A DNA stretch of 64,000 nucleotides from DASRHT01 sp035293765 (GTDB taxonomy: Bacteria > Chloroflexota > Ktedonobacteria > Ktedonobacterales > Ktedonobacteraceae). A program made the position numbers and the translations under genes. Positions 17,129-26,591 of this stretch are shown here, piece by piece. The stretch's first letter is position 1, and every line of letters begins with the position of its first letter. The notes under the pieces were generated by a model that was given only the letters and a program-made list of their open reading frames with translations, made no database searches and had not been told where the DNA came from. The stretch spans positions 62,001 through 126,000 of the forward strand of contig DATGMF010000088.1 in NCBI GenBank assembly GCA_035293765.1. The letters run 5' to 3'.

Positions 17129-18463
17129 TTACGACGATTCTAACAGTGCGGCCCGTCTCTCGCGCAAGTATTGGGCGATTTCCGCCGGATCGTCACGTTC
17201 GAGGGCTTTGCGTTTGAGTTCGGTCAGGACCGAACTCCACTGTTCTTTAGCAGGCAGGTAACGATTATCGCGCCCGATCAGTTCTTCAAAGATGCGGCGC
17301 TCCAGCTCTTGCCAGAGCGCGCGGTCGCGGCCATCAATATCACCATCGTCGGGGACGTAGTCCTGGTCGCTGGTATGGTTATCGACGCGCACATGTAACG
17401 CCCGAAAATGATCGCGCAGCATCTCTTCCATCCGCGCGATATCCAGCGAACCGGCATCAAAGCTCATTTTGCCATTGAGCTGCACCTGCACAACCGGCTC
17501 GGCATCGATCTCCTGATAACGCATTCCCTCGCGCCGACAGTAATCTTCCAGGCGAGCGTATATGGCATCTGGCTCGTTGAGTCCATCGACGCGCAGGTCA
17601 TAGCGCACAAAAGGGCGGCGCTTGCTTTTGATGTGCTCGGCATGATGAACGCGCTCGTGCCTGGCGATATCGATAATACGCTCCGGCTCTTCGGTATCGA
17701 TCTCGACGTAGTAGTAGCCACGATCATCCCACTGCACCTCCTCCACGCTACAGGTTTCGGTTGAACCTGGATTGTACATCCAGCCATCGAAGGCGTAGGG
17801 CTTATGGACGTGGCCCAGCGCCAGGTAATCGATATGTTGACGCAACGGCTGGAACTGGGCCATTGTGGGCAAGCCCTGAATGCGCCCCACGATGCCATCC
17901 ACGCCCGTATGCATCGTGACCAGCCGATATTCGATGCCGCAGCGATCTTCTTCGGACCTTGTGGCCGCTAACGCCTGAGCCAATCCTTCAAGGCTGCGGG
18001 CCGTCGCGGCCCCCTGCCAGGGCAGACCATAAACGCGCAACCGACCATCCATCAGATCGACATACGCTCCCTGCATATTCTCTTCCCGCCACGGCTCAAG
18101 CACGGGCGCGCCATCTTGCATCACCGGGGCAAGCAAAATTAAATAGCCTTGATGGCATAAAAACTGCAACCACGACACTCCATCGCGATAGTAGCTGCGG
18201 TCATGGTTCCCCTCTATCGCAATTACCGGAATATTGCGTTCTTTGAGCTTCTTTAATCCTTCAATGGCATGAATGAGCGTCAGGGCATCGATAGCACGTT
18301 TGTTAAATAAATCGCCCGCGATAACCATAAAATCGATGTTGCGGGCGATGGCTTCCTCCGTGATATCCCAGAAGCTGCGACTGAAGTCGTTGAAACGCTC
18401 ACGTACGCCATATTGTTCGTAACCCAGGTGCGTATCGGCGATATGGATAAAAGAAGCTCGCAT
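17129..18463 (-). CDS. SbcD/Mre11-like metallophosphoesterase (DNA repair exonuclease)
   Basis: 444-aa protein with the calcineurin-like phosphoesterase motifs in order: HIADTHLG (I), IAGDLFNK (II), IEGNHDRSY (III), a later TMHTG, and LALGHVHKPY. This is the Mre11/SbcD pattern of manganese-dependent nucleases that trim DNA ends. The C-terminal ~170 residues are helical and charged, as in Mre11 capping regions. An SbcC/Rad50 ATPase partner is normally encoded next door but is absent here on both sides. The gene lies 12 bases downstream of a small membrane protein gene and is probably cotranscribed with it. A GGGGGA site precedes the ATG at short spacing. Confidence 0.88.
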   Translation of the reverse strand: MRASFIHIADTHLGYEQYGVRERFNDFSRSFWDITEEAIARNIDFMVIAGDLFNKRAIDALTLIHAIEGLKKLKERNIPVIAIEGNHDRSYYRDGVSWLQFLCHQGYLILLAPVMQDGAPVLEPWREENMQGAYVDLMDGRLRVYGLPWQGAATARSLEGLAQALAATRSEEDRCGIEYRLVTMHTGVDGIVGRIQGLPTMAQFQPLRQHIDYLALGHVHKPYAFDGWMYNPGSTETCSVEEVQWDDRGYYYVEIDTEEPERIIDIARHERVHHAEHIKSKRRPFVRYDLRVDGLNEPDAIYARLEDYCRREGMRYQEIDAEPVVQVQLNGKMSFDAGSLDIARMEEMLRDHFRALHVRVDNHTSDQDYVPDDGDIDGRDRALWQELERRIFEELIGRDNRYLPAKEQWSSVLTELKRKALERDDPAEIAQYLRERRAALLESS

Positions 18464-18475
18464 GATTCCCCCAAA

Positions 18476-18874
18476 CTAATGTACAACCGGACCGGTCATC
18501 CAGGCCCGCACCGCCACAGCCGCCACAATTAGAGCCGCGAGACTGAAGATCAGCACGTCTCGGCGCGGATTTTTGCCACTTGTCGCATAGGTCACTGCGA
18601 TGGGCAGACCCAGCGCCGCTATTCCTCCATAGACATAATGTAAATAATAGATACCGGTACCTGTACCAGGCTTCAGCCCCATAATAACCATGATGATACC
18701 GAGCAATCCCTGTATGAGGGCCAGCACCGCCGTCACAATCAGAGCTATGCGCCAGGATGGATTCATCGTGCGCTTCGTAAAAAAGAGGATGAAGCCCCAT
18801 ACGAAAGCAATCGTGGCGGCGGTTATGACTAGATAGACATTATACGAATGCAATGTAAGGATAACCTGTGTCAA
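18476..18874 (-). CDS. Four-helix membrane protein of unknown function
   Basis: 132-aa protein that I do not recognise. It has four hydrophobic segments at about residues 12-32, 42-64, 75-95 and 108-126, a short basic loop after the third, and a histidine in the YYLHYVYGG stretch. A heme or quinone role would be speculative. The start is TTG at 18874, preceded by GGAG at 8 bases; no ATG fits better. It directly precedes the SbcD-like gene, but nothing in its sequence suggests a nuclease link. Confidence 0.65.
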   Translation of the reverse strand: MTQVILTLHSYNVYLVITAATIAFVWGFILFFTKRTMNPSWRIALIVTAVLALIQGLLGIIMVIMGLKPGTGTGIYYLHYVYGGIAALGLPIAVTYATSGKNPRRDVLIFSLAALIVAAVAVRAWMTGPVVH

Positions 18875-19057
18875 TGTGATTCTCCTTCAAGTCGCAATCC
18901 AGCGACATCTCTCTAGGGCGTTCTTTTTCGGCCTCGAAATTGCGGAATCTGTTCAGCCATACTATAGCGTGTGCGCACCCGAAAAACAAGCCAGGGAACT
19001 TTTGGCTGTCCTGTACGTCTTCTCTAGTAGAAACACGCGCCAGGAAAGGAGTAATCA

Positions 19058-19642
19058 ATGGGCCGTAAAGTTTCACCATCATGTTTTCTCTTCAGCAACT
19101 TGCTATTCAGACCGCCAACGCCGCTGTCGCGTCTAGCTGCGCTCAGACGGTCTGTAGTGAGTTGCGTGCTGCTGGCTATCATTCTGGGGATTGGATTAGC
19201 TGCCTGTGGTTCCAATCAAGGAAGCGGAGGAACTGCCAGCGGGACGACCCCAACAGCAACAACGGGTTCAACCCCAACGACGCCATCATTGACCGGACAA
19301 AACTGTGGCTCGATCAATGTCAGTCCGCGTGGAACATTGCAAGATGCAGGGCTTTCGACAAAGGCGGCTGACTGCTTCATCAAAGCATACCAGCAATGCC
19401 AATCAGCCTCGCTCATCTATCGCGTGGGCGGTATTGATACCACCACCGTGCGCACATTCACTATCGAGAAACAAGGGAGCAACTGCGTTATTAGCGATGC
19501 GGTACAGAATTTCGTTGTCCCACATCAGATAGGAGCGACAAAGAACTATACCTGTAACGGCGTTGTACTGAGCAACAACCAGCTACACATCTCCGGTTGC
19601 GGGACAGATGGCACGGTCATCATCCCAGCCGCGAGCATGTAA
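19058..19642 (+). CDS. Secreted lipoprotein of unknown function
   Basis: 194-aa precursor with a basic N-terminus, a hydrophobic segment (~residues 33-47) and a lipobox ending IGLAAC, so the cysteine near residue 50 should be lipidated and the protein anchored outside the membrane. A Gly/Thr/Ser/Pro-rich linker (~51-80) leads to a ~110-residue extracellular domain with several cysteines likely forming disulfides. I do not recognise the domain. The ATG is supported by an AAAGGAG site. The gene is isolated, and downstream sequence carries the GC-rich intergenic repeat. Confidence 0.75.
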   Translation: MGRKVSPSCFLFSNLLFRPPTPLSRLAALRRSVVSCVLLAIILGIGLAACGSNQGSGGTASGTTPTATTGSTPTTPSLTGQNCGSINVSPRGTLQDAGLSTKAADCFIKAYQQCQSASLIYRVGGIDTTTVRTFTIEKQGSNCVISDAVQNFVVPHQIGATKNYTCNGVVLSNNQLHISGCGTDGTVIIPAASM

Positions 19643-19683
19643 ATACATATAACCTTATCCGTTGCGTGCCATAGGGCTATCCC

Positions 19684-19806
19684 TCGCAGTTGCCCTACGG
19701 CACGTTGTCGGCATCGCAGGTAGACACAGGGCAGGCGCAAGGTACTGCCCCTACGGCAACATTGTCAGCACACCGGGCAGGGGCAAGCCCTGCCCCTACC
19801 GGTTGT
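19684..19806. repeat. GC-rich intergenic repeat block (GGGGCAGGG type)
   Basis: Contains CCCTACGGCA twice in variant form and the self-complementary core GGGCAGGG GCAAG CCCTGCCC near 19775-19795. Related blocks occur at 24647, 26592, 37230 and 46929. Confidence 0.65.
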
Positions 19807-19815
19807 CCCCACAGG

Positions 19816-20685
19816 TTATTCTTCTTTGAGCGCCTCGCGCAGGTATTTACGGAGCGCGGGAGCGATATTGGGACGTTGCAGGGCGTGGGCGATAGAAGTG
19901 GTGAGCAGACCAAGAGGAGTGCCCGTATCATAGCGTTTACCGGTAAAATGGATGCCGTAGCAATGACCGGCCTGAGCCTGCATCTCAATCGCGTCCGTGA
20001 GCTGAATCTCCCCTCCGCGACCTTTCGGAGTTTTCTCGATCAGTGCAAAAATATCTGGCGTCAGGATATAACGCCCGGCAATTGCCAGATCGGAAGGGGC
20101 TTCTTCGGGCGACGGCTTCTCAACCAGGTTCGATACTTGAAATACCTCGGGGACAAGCTCTTTCACCGCCACAATGCCATAGGAAGAAACTTCGTCCTCT
20201 GATACACTAAAAAGTGTCAGGACAGAGCCGTTATACTGTTCGTACACCTCCATCAGGCGTGGCAGGCAGGGAGTTTCTTTCGCCATAAATTCATCGCCCA
20301 GCATCACCGCAAACGGCTCGTCTCCCACCAGATTTTTCGCGCATAAAACTGCGTGTCCCAGCCCCAACGGCTCGATCTGTCGCACGGTCGCGTAGCTTGC
20401 CATTGACTGAAGCTTGCGCAGGTCCTCTAATTCCTTCAGCTTTTTCCTTTGCTGTAACGTTTGCTCCAGCTCAGGAAAACTATCAAAATGATCCTCGATA
20501 GCGCGTTTGCTGCGACTGATCACAAAAATAATTTCCTCTATTCCTGCCGCAACGGCCTCCTCCACGATATATTGCAAGATTGGCTTATCGACAATGGGCA
20601 GCAGTTCTTTGGGTACGACTTTGGTGGCTGGCAACATACGGGTACCCAGGCCCGCTACCGGCAAAACAGCTTTGCGAATACGCAT
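19816..20685 (-). CDS. galU: UTP-glucose-1-phosphate uridylyltransferase
   Basis: 289-aa nucleotidyltransferase making UDP-glucose from UTP and glucose-1-phosphate in the cytoplasm. The N-terminal signature AVLPVAGLGTRMLPATK, the KELLPIVDKP block, VEEAVAAGIEE and the later LVEKPSPEEAPS are all typical of GalU rather than of RmlA. The ATG at 20685 has AGGAGG at 5-6 bases; the longer frame to 20715 lacks one. It is monocistronic. UDP-glucose would feed both exopolysaccharide loci in this window, although the gene is not linked to either. Confidence 0.94.
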   Translation of the reverse strand: MRIRKAVLPVAGLGTRMLPATKVVPKELLPIVDKPILQYIVEEAVAAGIEEIIFVISRSKRAIEDHFDSFPELEQTLQQRKKLKELEDLRKLQSMASYATVRQIEPLGLGHAVLCAKNLVGDEPFAVMLGDEFMAKETPCLPRLMEVYEQYNGSVLTLFSVSEDEVSSYGIVAVKELVPEVFQVSNLVEKPSPEEAPSDLAIAGRYILTPDIFALIEKTPKGRGGEIQLTDAIEMQAQAGHCYGIHFTGKRYDTGTPLGLLTTSIAHALQRPNIAPALRKYLREALKEE

Positions 20686-20976
20686 CGATCCTCCTAGTGC
20701 ATTTTCTCTTGACATCTTCGAGTGTTATGCTATGCTTCTCCTCAAGAGGGGCTGCGGGAGCTGATAGCTATCACGATCCGCTTGAGGATACTGAAAAAAA
20801 AGAAAAACGACAGGAAGTGGCACCCTCTCCACTTCTACAACTACATTACCATTGTAATGCTATTCACTACTGTGGGTCAATGAAAAACGGGCAATAAAGC
20901 CGTTGAAAGCCAGCTCCTGCGTCGCGGTACGTTCAACGCTGTTGTTTACACGTTCGCAGGGAGATATTTGCTTCAC

Positions 20977-22077
20977 TTACTCTGTGGGGTTCGCCAGAGG
21001 GAGGGTAAAAGTAAAGGTGCTGCCCTGGCCGACAATGCTCTCGGCCATAATGCGACCGCCGTGCGCCTGCACCACCTGTCGGGCAATCGCCAATCCCAGG
21101 CCTGTTCCGCCCTTCACCGGACCAATATGGTCAGCTTTGGAGCGCGCGCGGTCCGTTTTATAGAAGCGTTCAAAGATGCGCGCCAGATCACGCTCATTGA
21201 TGCCAATGCCGGTATCGCGCACAAAAAAGCTCTGGACCTGCTGCTCCGCCTGGAGCGCGGTCCCGATGATGATTGTGCCGCCGGAAGGGGTAAACTTGAT
21301 GGCATTATGCACCAGGTTTAAGAGCACGCGTGCTATCTGCTTGCTATCGACAGGAACCATGACCTGTCCATCCTGAATATCGGTCGCCAGCCCGACGCGG
21401 TGACGTTGAGCCAGAGGCAGCATCCGCGCCATCACTTCGCGCACCAGCCGTTCCGCCGCTACAGGTTCGATGGTCATGGGAAGCTGGCCCGACTCGATCC
21501 GCGAAAGCTCCAGCAGTTCCGAGACCAGATCGGAGAGATACTGTACCTCGTTCTCGATCTTCTCCACAAATTCTTGAGCCTTATCGGGGTCTGTATCAAT
21601 CACGTCCTCCAGCGTCTCAGCCATCAGCCGCACGGAGGTCAGGGGAGTGCGCAACTCGTGTGAGATGTTGGCAATGAAGTCGCGCTGCACCCGTTCCAGG
21701 CGAGGCTCAGCCATATCTTCCATCATGACGGCAAAATACTGGTACGTGGAGGATTTTTTCGGTGCGTTGACCTCCGTCTGGGCAAGGGGAACGACGCGCA
21801 CATACCAGAGATGCTCCGGTCCGCCGCGATCATACAGCCCATTGCGCGCTTCTCCGAACTCAATGCTCTCGCGCGCAAGCTGTACAATGGCGGGATCGCG
21901 CACGGCCTGATCAAATGTGAGAGGCTTATCAGCACCTACCAGATCGTCTGAAAGCTGCGCAAACTGATTATAATAAATCACGTTCAAGGAACGATCAATG
22001 ACAAACGCTGGCATGGGAACAGCTTCGAGCAGCCCCTTGAAGAGTCGCTGGTAGTTCACAGGCTGCTTGCCGGTCAA
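20977..22077 (-). CDS. PhoR-like sensor histidine kinase with PAS domain
   Basis: 366-aa kinase. An N-terminal PAS domain (~residues 8-120; VPMPAFVIDRSLNVIYYN) is followed by the HisKA box DFIANISHELRTPLTS (His near 140) and an ATPase domain with the N box (HNAIKFTPSG), G1 (DTGIGI) and G2 (GGTGLGLAI) motifs. No membrane segment is present, so it is probably a cytoplasmic sensor. No response-regulator gene is adjacent, and the stand-alone receiver at 13048 is a possible but unproven partner. The start is TTG, because the preceding in-frame codons contain a stop, with AAGGATGG upstream. Confidence 0.9.
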   Translation of the reverse strand: MTGKQPVNYQRLFKGLLEAVPMPAFVIDRSLNVIYYNQFAQLSDDLVGADKPLTFDQAVRDPAIVQLARESIEFGEARNGLYDRGGPEHLWYVRVVPLAQTEVNAPKKSSTYQYFAVMMEDMAEPRLERVQRDFIANISHELRTPLTSVRLMAETLEDVIDTDPDKAQEFVEKIENEVQYLSDLVSELLELSRIESGQLPMTIEPVAAERLVREVMARMLPLAQRHRVGLATDIQDGQVMVPVDSKQIARVLLNLVHNAIKFTPSGGTIIIGTALQAEQQVQSFFVRDTGIGINERDLARIFERFYKTDRARSKADHIGPVKGGTGLGLAIARQVVQAHGGRIMAESIVGQGSTFTFTLPLANPTE

Positions 22078-22148
22078 ATCACATCACCATCCTTAGCACG
22101 ATACACATACTTGGAAATAACATGCTAGAACATTCCATCTAAAATCCA

Positions 22149-22181
22149 TAAAAAACCGCCCAGGAAGCTAATTCCTGAGCG
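22149..22181 (-). terminator. Terminator downstream of tRNA-Asn
   Basis: On the minus strand GCTCAGGAA pairs with TTCCTGGGC around TTAGC, followed by GGTTTTTT. It lies 8 bases after the tRNA 3' end. Confidence 0.85.
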
Positions 22182-22188
22182 ATTCCGG

Positions 22189-22260
22189 CTCCTCGAACAG
22201 GATTCGAACCTGTAACCTACCGGTTAACAGCCGGCCGCTCTACCGTTGAGCTATCGAGGA
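22189..22260 (-). tRNA. tRNA-Asn(GTT)
   Basis: Complete cloverleaf on the minus strand. The acceptor TCCTCGA pairs with TCGAGGA, the D-arm is GCTC/GAGC, the anticodon loop CTGTTAA gives GTT, and the T-arm is ACAGG TTCGAAT CCTGT. The discriminator is G and the full CCA is not encoded. It is followed by a strong terminator. Unlike the two tRNA loci with nucleases, no PD-(D/E)XK gene lies next to it. Confidence 0.95.
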
Positions 22261-22417
22261 AGACGCTGTTCGTCCTGCGAACATATGCAGTATATACCAA
22301 TCGCGAACCTTCGTCAATACTTTGATCGGCCTTTTTTGACGAAACTTTGCAATATATGGAAAATTCATTGCAAGCGCCGCCCTTTCCAGCACGCACAAAG
22401 CCAGAAGGGCCGGAACG

Positions 22418-24352
22418 CTATACCCCCAGACGACCGACCAGCAACAGCGTTATGGCGAAGAAGACGCTCAGGCTGACAACTGCAATCACAGGGTCGAGCA
22501 ATGGCGCGGTTATCAGGCTGCCACGCAAGCGCAACCCCTGCAAGAGATGCGGCAACACCAGTCCGCAGATCGAGGCTATGAGCAGGGTCAGACCGAATGC
22601 CAGCCCGATTGCCACGCTCAACAGCCCCGAGCGGAATAGCAGCCAGACGAGTACTCCCACCAGAATGCTGGTGAGGATGCCGCCCACGGTGCCCAGTCGT
22701 AGCTCATGGAAGAAGCCTTGCCAGAAATCTCGCCCGTGACGGGTGCGCAAACGCCAGCCCATAATGCCCAGCGATTGCCCGCCCGCGCTGCCACTGGTCA
22801 GCAGCAACATTGGCATCAGACTGATCATGCCGTTTAAAGCCAGCCGAGAGTGCAAGCCGGGGACGACGCCAACTAGCTGGACCAGGGCGGTATTGGCAGA
22901 AAGTACCGGGCCAAAAACCTGATAGATGACCAGAGCCAGAATAAAACCGGCCAGGACGTTAACCCAGAGCCAGGCGGAACGCTGCATGGTAGTTCGAAAG
23001 GAGAAGCCTTCCTTTTCTTCGGCCTCCTCGACATCGGCTCCGGCAATTTCCGAGAAATCTTCCGCCTGCTCTTCATGAATGACATCAATCACGTCATCAA
23101 CCGTCACCAGCCCCACCAGGCGGTTGTCAGCGTCAACAACCGGCGCGCCCAGCAGGTCGTAGCGGGCAATAATGCGAGCAACTTCTTCCTGGTCGGCATC
23201 GCTGCGCACCGTAATCACATCCCTGTCCATCAGATCGCCCAGACGGGTTGCTGGTTCAGCCGTTACCAGTTGGCGCAGCGAGACTACCCCCATCAGGTGA
23301 CGTTCCTCGTCGATGATGTAGAGGTAGTAGATCATCTCCAGGTGGGCGGAATGCTGGCGCAGGTAAGTCAGAGCATCCTCGACCGTCGCATCCTGTGGCA
23401 GCGCCAGCACTTCAGTGGTCATAATGCCACCGGCAGTCTCCGCGCCGTAACGCAAGAGCTCGCGAATAGGCCGCGACTCTTCCACGGGCATCAGATTGAG
23501 CAGTTGCTCAGCCTGCGTACGCGGAATTTCGGCCAGAATATCGGCGGCATCGTCGGGCGCGAGCTGCTCAAGCAGCTCGGAGGCGCGTTCGGGCTCAAGC
23601 TCGTTGAGCAGCTCAGATTGGAGCGGATGCTCAATTTCGTTGAAGGCATCCGCCGCCGTCTCTGTGTCAAGCCGCTCCAGCATAGCCCCGGCCTCTTCAA
23701 CGTCGAGCTGCTCCAGAATATCAGCGATATCGGCAGGGTGTAGATCGGCCAGTTTGGTATGACTCACGTTGAGCTGCACCTGTGGTACTATGCCCCCGCC
23801 AGCAACCGCAGCACCCGCCATAGCAGGCGCTAACTGACCCGTGGTTCGTACCATGCGCACCGGCTCGACATAATTCCAGGTAATGATCCTTTCTGGCACC
23901 CGCAGCGGCGTCACACGGCTCACCGCTTCAACCACAGGCAGCCAGCCGAGACGGCGCAGCAGCCCGCTCGTACCAATATCAACGCCTACCAGTCGAGCTG
24001 TCTTTTTAATTTGAGCCAGCTTGAGATCATTGACCTTTACCACCCGAAACCCCTGCGTATCAACAATCTGCGTATCAAGAATATCACGTTTTAGTAATAA
24101 CTCATCATCATGAGGCTCATAAGAAGCAATTTGCGACTGACTTACCGTAAGATGAATTTGTGGCTCTTCTATACTATGCACCTGAAACCAGGGAATAAAC
24201 AGGCTATTAGAGCTTAGTGAAGGCTGCACTACAAGCGCGGTCACTACAGGAAAAATCTCGTTCAGCTCGACGCAAACATCCTTCAGGGTGCCGATGCGGC
24301 GATTCTCGTTGTCATAAACGCTCCGGCGGAGCAACGCGCTCAAGAAGATCAT
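22418..24352 (-). CDS. mgtE: MgtE-type magnesium transporter with N-terminal PRC-barrel
   Basis: 644-aa inner-membrane divalent-cation channel. Residues ~1-165 carry PRC-barrel-like sequence (YDNENRRIGTLKDVCVEL), an addition to the standard MgtE. An acidic MgtE_N superhelix follows (~205-310, repeating LEQLDVEEA-type units), then two CBS domains (~315-435; VRSDADQEEVARII, GLVTVDDVIDVI), then five membrane helices (~455-640) with the conserved SGSAGGQSLGIMGWR selectivity region. The MgtE_N and CBS parts sense cytosolic Mg2+ and gate the pore (family knowledge). The ATG has AAAGGTGG upstream. A hairpin lies 35 bases before the start, but it does not resemble an M-box riboswitch. Confidence 0.93.
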   Translation of the reverse strand: MIFLSALLRRSVYDNENRRIGTLKDVCVELNEIFPVVTALVVQPSLSSNSLFIPWFQVHSIEEPQIHLTVSQSQIASYEPHDDELLLKRDILDTQIVDTQGFRVVKVNDLKLAQIKKTARLVGVDIGTSGLLRRLGWLPVVEAVSRVTPLRVPERIITWNYVEPVRMVRTTGQLAPAMAGAAVAGGGIVPQVQLNVSHTKLADLHPADIADILEQLDVEEAGAMLERLDTETAADAFNEIEHPLQSELLNELEPERASELLEQLAPDDAADILAEIPRTQAEQLLNLMPVEESRPIRELLRYGAETAGGIMTTEVLALPQDATVEDALTYLRQHSAHLEMIYYLYIIDEERHLMGVVSLRQLVTAEPATRLGDLMDRDVITVRSDADQEEVARIIARYDLLGAPVVDADNRLVGLVTVDDVIDVIHEEQAEDFSEIAGADVEEAEEKEGFSFRTTMQRSAWLWVNVLAGFILALVIYQVFGPVLSANTALVQLVGVVPGLHSRLALNGMISLMPMLLLTSGSAGGQSLGIMGWRLRTRHGRDFWQGFFHELRLGTVGGILTSILVGVLVWLLFRSGLLSVAIGLAFGLTLLIASICGLVLPHLLQGLRLRGSLITAPLLDPVIAVVSLSVFFAITLLLVGRLGV

Positions 24353-25140
24353 AGGTACACCACCTTTCTAAGTAGAGTAATCCACGCACTTATCCACAAA
24401 ACATGTGCATAAGTGGAAAAAACCGTCCATCTGCGTAACCGCCGTTACAAGACGCATTGCATTATAGCAAAATGCAGAATCCTATAAGGACAGATGCATC
24501 TCGCTACTGATGCAAATTTACGCAGGGGACGCTGCTAGACGCAGGAAAGGATCACTGGCGAACGGGGTGTTCTTACTCGACGTTATCGTGCTTATGGGGT
24601 AACGCACACTCATCGAGCAAGGTGGTGGCACTTCGATTCCGCGTTCCGTAGGGGCAATCCCTTGCGGTTGCCCCCTCGCTCCCCGATTGATCGTGGGAGA
24701 CGCGGCAGCGCGTTGGAACGCGAAACGTTTCAAGGCACGCAATGCACCGAAGCTGCATCAATATCAGGAAGAGGCACCCATACCCGATGAGGAGAAGAAC
24801 AATCCAGAAAGCAGGCACGTTTTCATCACATACCTACTATGACTAGGGCCAGCGTCCATGTCCCTCACCTCCTTTACCCAGGCATTTGCAGCGATCTTCA
24901 GCGGCGACACCATCGGCGGCATCTCAAACCCATACTGAAGCATAACTACAACCGTGGGTTACAAAAACATGCTCTTTTAAAGAGTATAGCACGAGGCTGA
25001 ACATTCGACAAGGGACATAGTGTATCTGGTACCACTTACTCATTCGCCCCGGTGTATCCCTCGCTTTGCACTTACCGTACCAAAAAAGTAGGGTGAGGTC
25101 AGTCATAAGGTGCCCTACCCCTTGTGAGCTCGACCACATC
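24353..25140. other. Long intergenic region with repeats
   Basis: About 790 bases without a convincing gene. It contains an imperfect 11-bp hairpin at 24387-24415 (CACTTATCCAC / GTGCATAAGTG) just upstream of mgtE, and a repeat block at 24647-24701. The rest shows nothing I can name. Confidence 0.5.
24647..24701. repeat. Intergenic repeat block, both motif types
   Basis: GTAGGGGCAATCCCTTGCGG is followed by GCTCCCCGATTGATCGTGGG. The second motif recurs at 37264 and 48030 with one base changed (GATTCATCG). Confidence 0.65.
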
Positions 25141-25836
25141 CTATCCCTGTGGCAAGAGGGGCAGGATTTTTCGCTTGAGGAGCTCCGTGATCTGCTCAAC
25201 CGGCAGGGTCGCATCAATCACCTGAAATTCGTACGGCTCAATCATCTTCTCAAATTCGGCGAGCAGGCGCGTCTGGTAATTCACAAAACTCTCGTAGAGA
25301 TCGGCCCCCAGACGTAAATCCATGCCTGACTCCCAATAGTCGAAGCCGCCGCGTTGCAGGACGCGAGGAATGAGCTCCTTCAGGCCAATTTTCAGGTAAA
25401 AGATGGCGTCTGGCTTCAACGCCAGCCCATACGTGGATTTTAGCCATTGTGGATCAGCGTCACGCACCAGCGCGCGCGCTATCAGCGAGTAGATGTAACG
25501 GTCGGTCAGCACAATAAAACCCGCGCGTAATGCGGGCAGGACCTCGCTCTCAAAACGGTCTACGAAATCGGTGGCATAGAATAAATTCAATGTAACAGGG
25601 CCGAGTGTATTCCCCTCTTTGGCTCGCTTGAGGCCATTGCCGATCAGAACGGAGCCGGTCATCTCGGTTTCAATCACGGCGTAACCAATACTTTCGAGCC
25701 ACGGGCGCAAAAGATTCAATTGCGTTGAACGGCCAACGCCGTCGGTCCCTTCAATTACAATCAAACGACCCGGCAACACTTCGTCACGTTCTTGCAAGCC
25801 AATAGCGTCAATGCCATAAAATTCTAGTTTCGTCAT
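25141..25836 (-). CDS. Thymidylate kinase-like protein, divergent P-loop
   Basis: 231-aa P-loop kinase of the dTMP kinase family. The P-loop reads EGTDGVGRST, with arginine in place of the usual lysine. The family DRYIYS motif (~125) and the C-terminal lid region are present. True thymidylate kinases phosphorylate dTMP to dTDP. The Lys-to-Arg change may weaken ATP binding, so this copy could have a specialised or reduced function. It lies 33 bases downstream of a second, canonical copy and is surely cotranscribed with it. The ATG at 25836 has GGGGGAAG upstream; an ATG at 25854 has no ribosome binding site. Confidence 0.8.
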   Translation of the reverse strand: MTKLEFYGIDAIGLQERDEVLPGRLIVIEGTDGVGRSTQLNLLRPWLESIGYAVIETEMTGSVLIGNGLKRAKEGNTLGPVTLNLFYATDFVDRFESEVLPALRAGFIVLTDRYIYSLIARALVRDADPQWLKSTYGLALKPDAIFYLKIGLKELIPRVLQRGGFDYWESGMDLRLGADLYESFVNYQTRLLAEFEKMIEPYEFQVIDATLPVEQITELLKRKILPLLPQG

Positions 25837-25869
25837 CGCTTCCCCCACAATCATGCCGATGGAGATACA

Positions 25870-26574
25870 TCATACAGCCTGAGTGAAATCGTGATGTGTT
25901 GAGTTCAGGCGGCGCACACCATGCAGATGAGGGCGCACGAGCTGGCGCATGCGGCGCTGCTGCTCCTGAATCGGCAGGGTCGCATCCATCACCGTCAATC
26001 CCCATTCGTCGATCATCGACTCGTACTCGTCCACGATACGCTGCTGAAAGAGCTTGAAGCTCTCATGAGGATCATGGCTGAGCCCGAGGTCCATGCCCGA
26101 TTCATAATACTTGAGTTCGCTGCGACCGGTGAGAATGCGGCTCAACGAAACATCCAGCGGGACGCGGAAGTAGAAGGCCATCGTTGGTTTGACCGCAAAC
26201 TGATAGAGCTCGCGCACCCATTGGCGATCAACGCCACGAGCAGCGTCACGGGCAAACGCTGTATAGATGTAGCGGTCCGCCAGGACGATAGCTCCGGCCT
26301 TTAAGGGGGGAATAATATCGTGCTCGGTACGATCAGCAAAGTCGGTGGCATGGATCAGGCTGAAAGTAGTGGGAGTCAGCAGTTGTTTTTTCTTACCCCG
26401 GCTGGTCGTCTTCTTAACGAGAGGAGAGGAGTTCCACTCGCTGAAAAATACCGTGTAGCCTTCGCTAATCAGCCATTGGCGCAGCAGGGCGATCTGCGTG
26501 CTTTTGCCAGAGCCATCGACCCCCTCCACAATAAAGAGCCGCCCGGGATACTGATGCAATCCATATGTTTCCAT
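25870..26574 (-). CDS. Thymidylate kinase-like protein, canonical P-loop
   Basis: 234-aa P-loop kinase related to dTMP kinase. It has the Walker A sequence EGVDGSGKSTQ, the DRYIYT motif near residue 97, and an HATDFADR segment shared with the neighbouring paralog. The insertion RGKKKQLLTPTTFS near residue 60 is longer than in classical Tmk. The two tandem copies share length and the LLxxWLxxxGY and YxxFxxxQxR patterns, so they arose by duplication and may work as a heterodimer. The ATG has AAGGA at 7 bases. Whether either copy is the essential Tmk of the cell cannot be told from this window. Confidence 0.82.
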   Translation of the reverse strand: METYGLHQYPGRLFIVEGVDGSGKSTQIALLRQWLISEGYTVFFSEWNSSPLVKKTTSRGKKKQLLTPTTFSLIHATDFADRTEHDIIPPLKAGAIVLADRYIYTAFARDAARGVDRQWVRELYQFAVKPTMAFYFRVPLDVSLSRILTGRSELKYYESGMDLGLSHDPHESFKLFQQRIVDEYESMIDEWGLTVMDATLPIQEQQRRMRQLVRPHLHGVRRLNSTHHDFTQAV

Positions 26575-26591
26575 AATGAGTCCTTCGCTAG

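Noticed and set aside
24387..24415. Hairpin upstream of mgtE as a magnesium riboswitch
   Set aside because: The M-box is about 160 bases with several conserved helices; only a single imperfect 11-bp stem is present.
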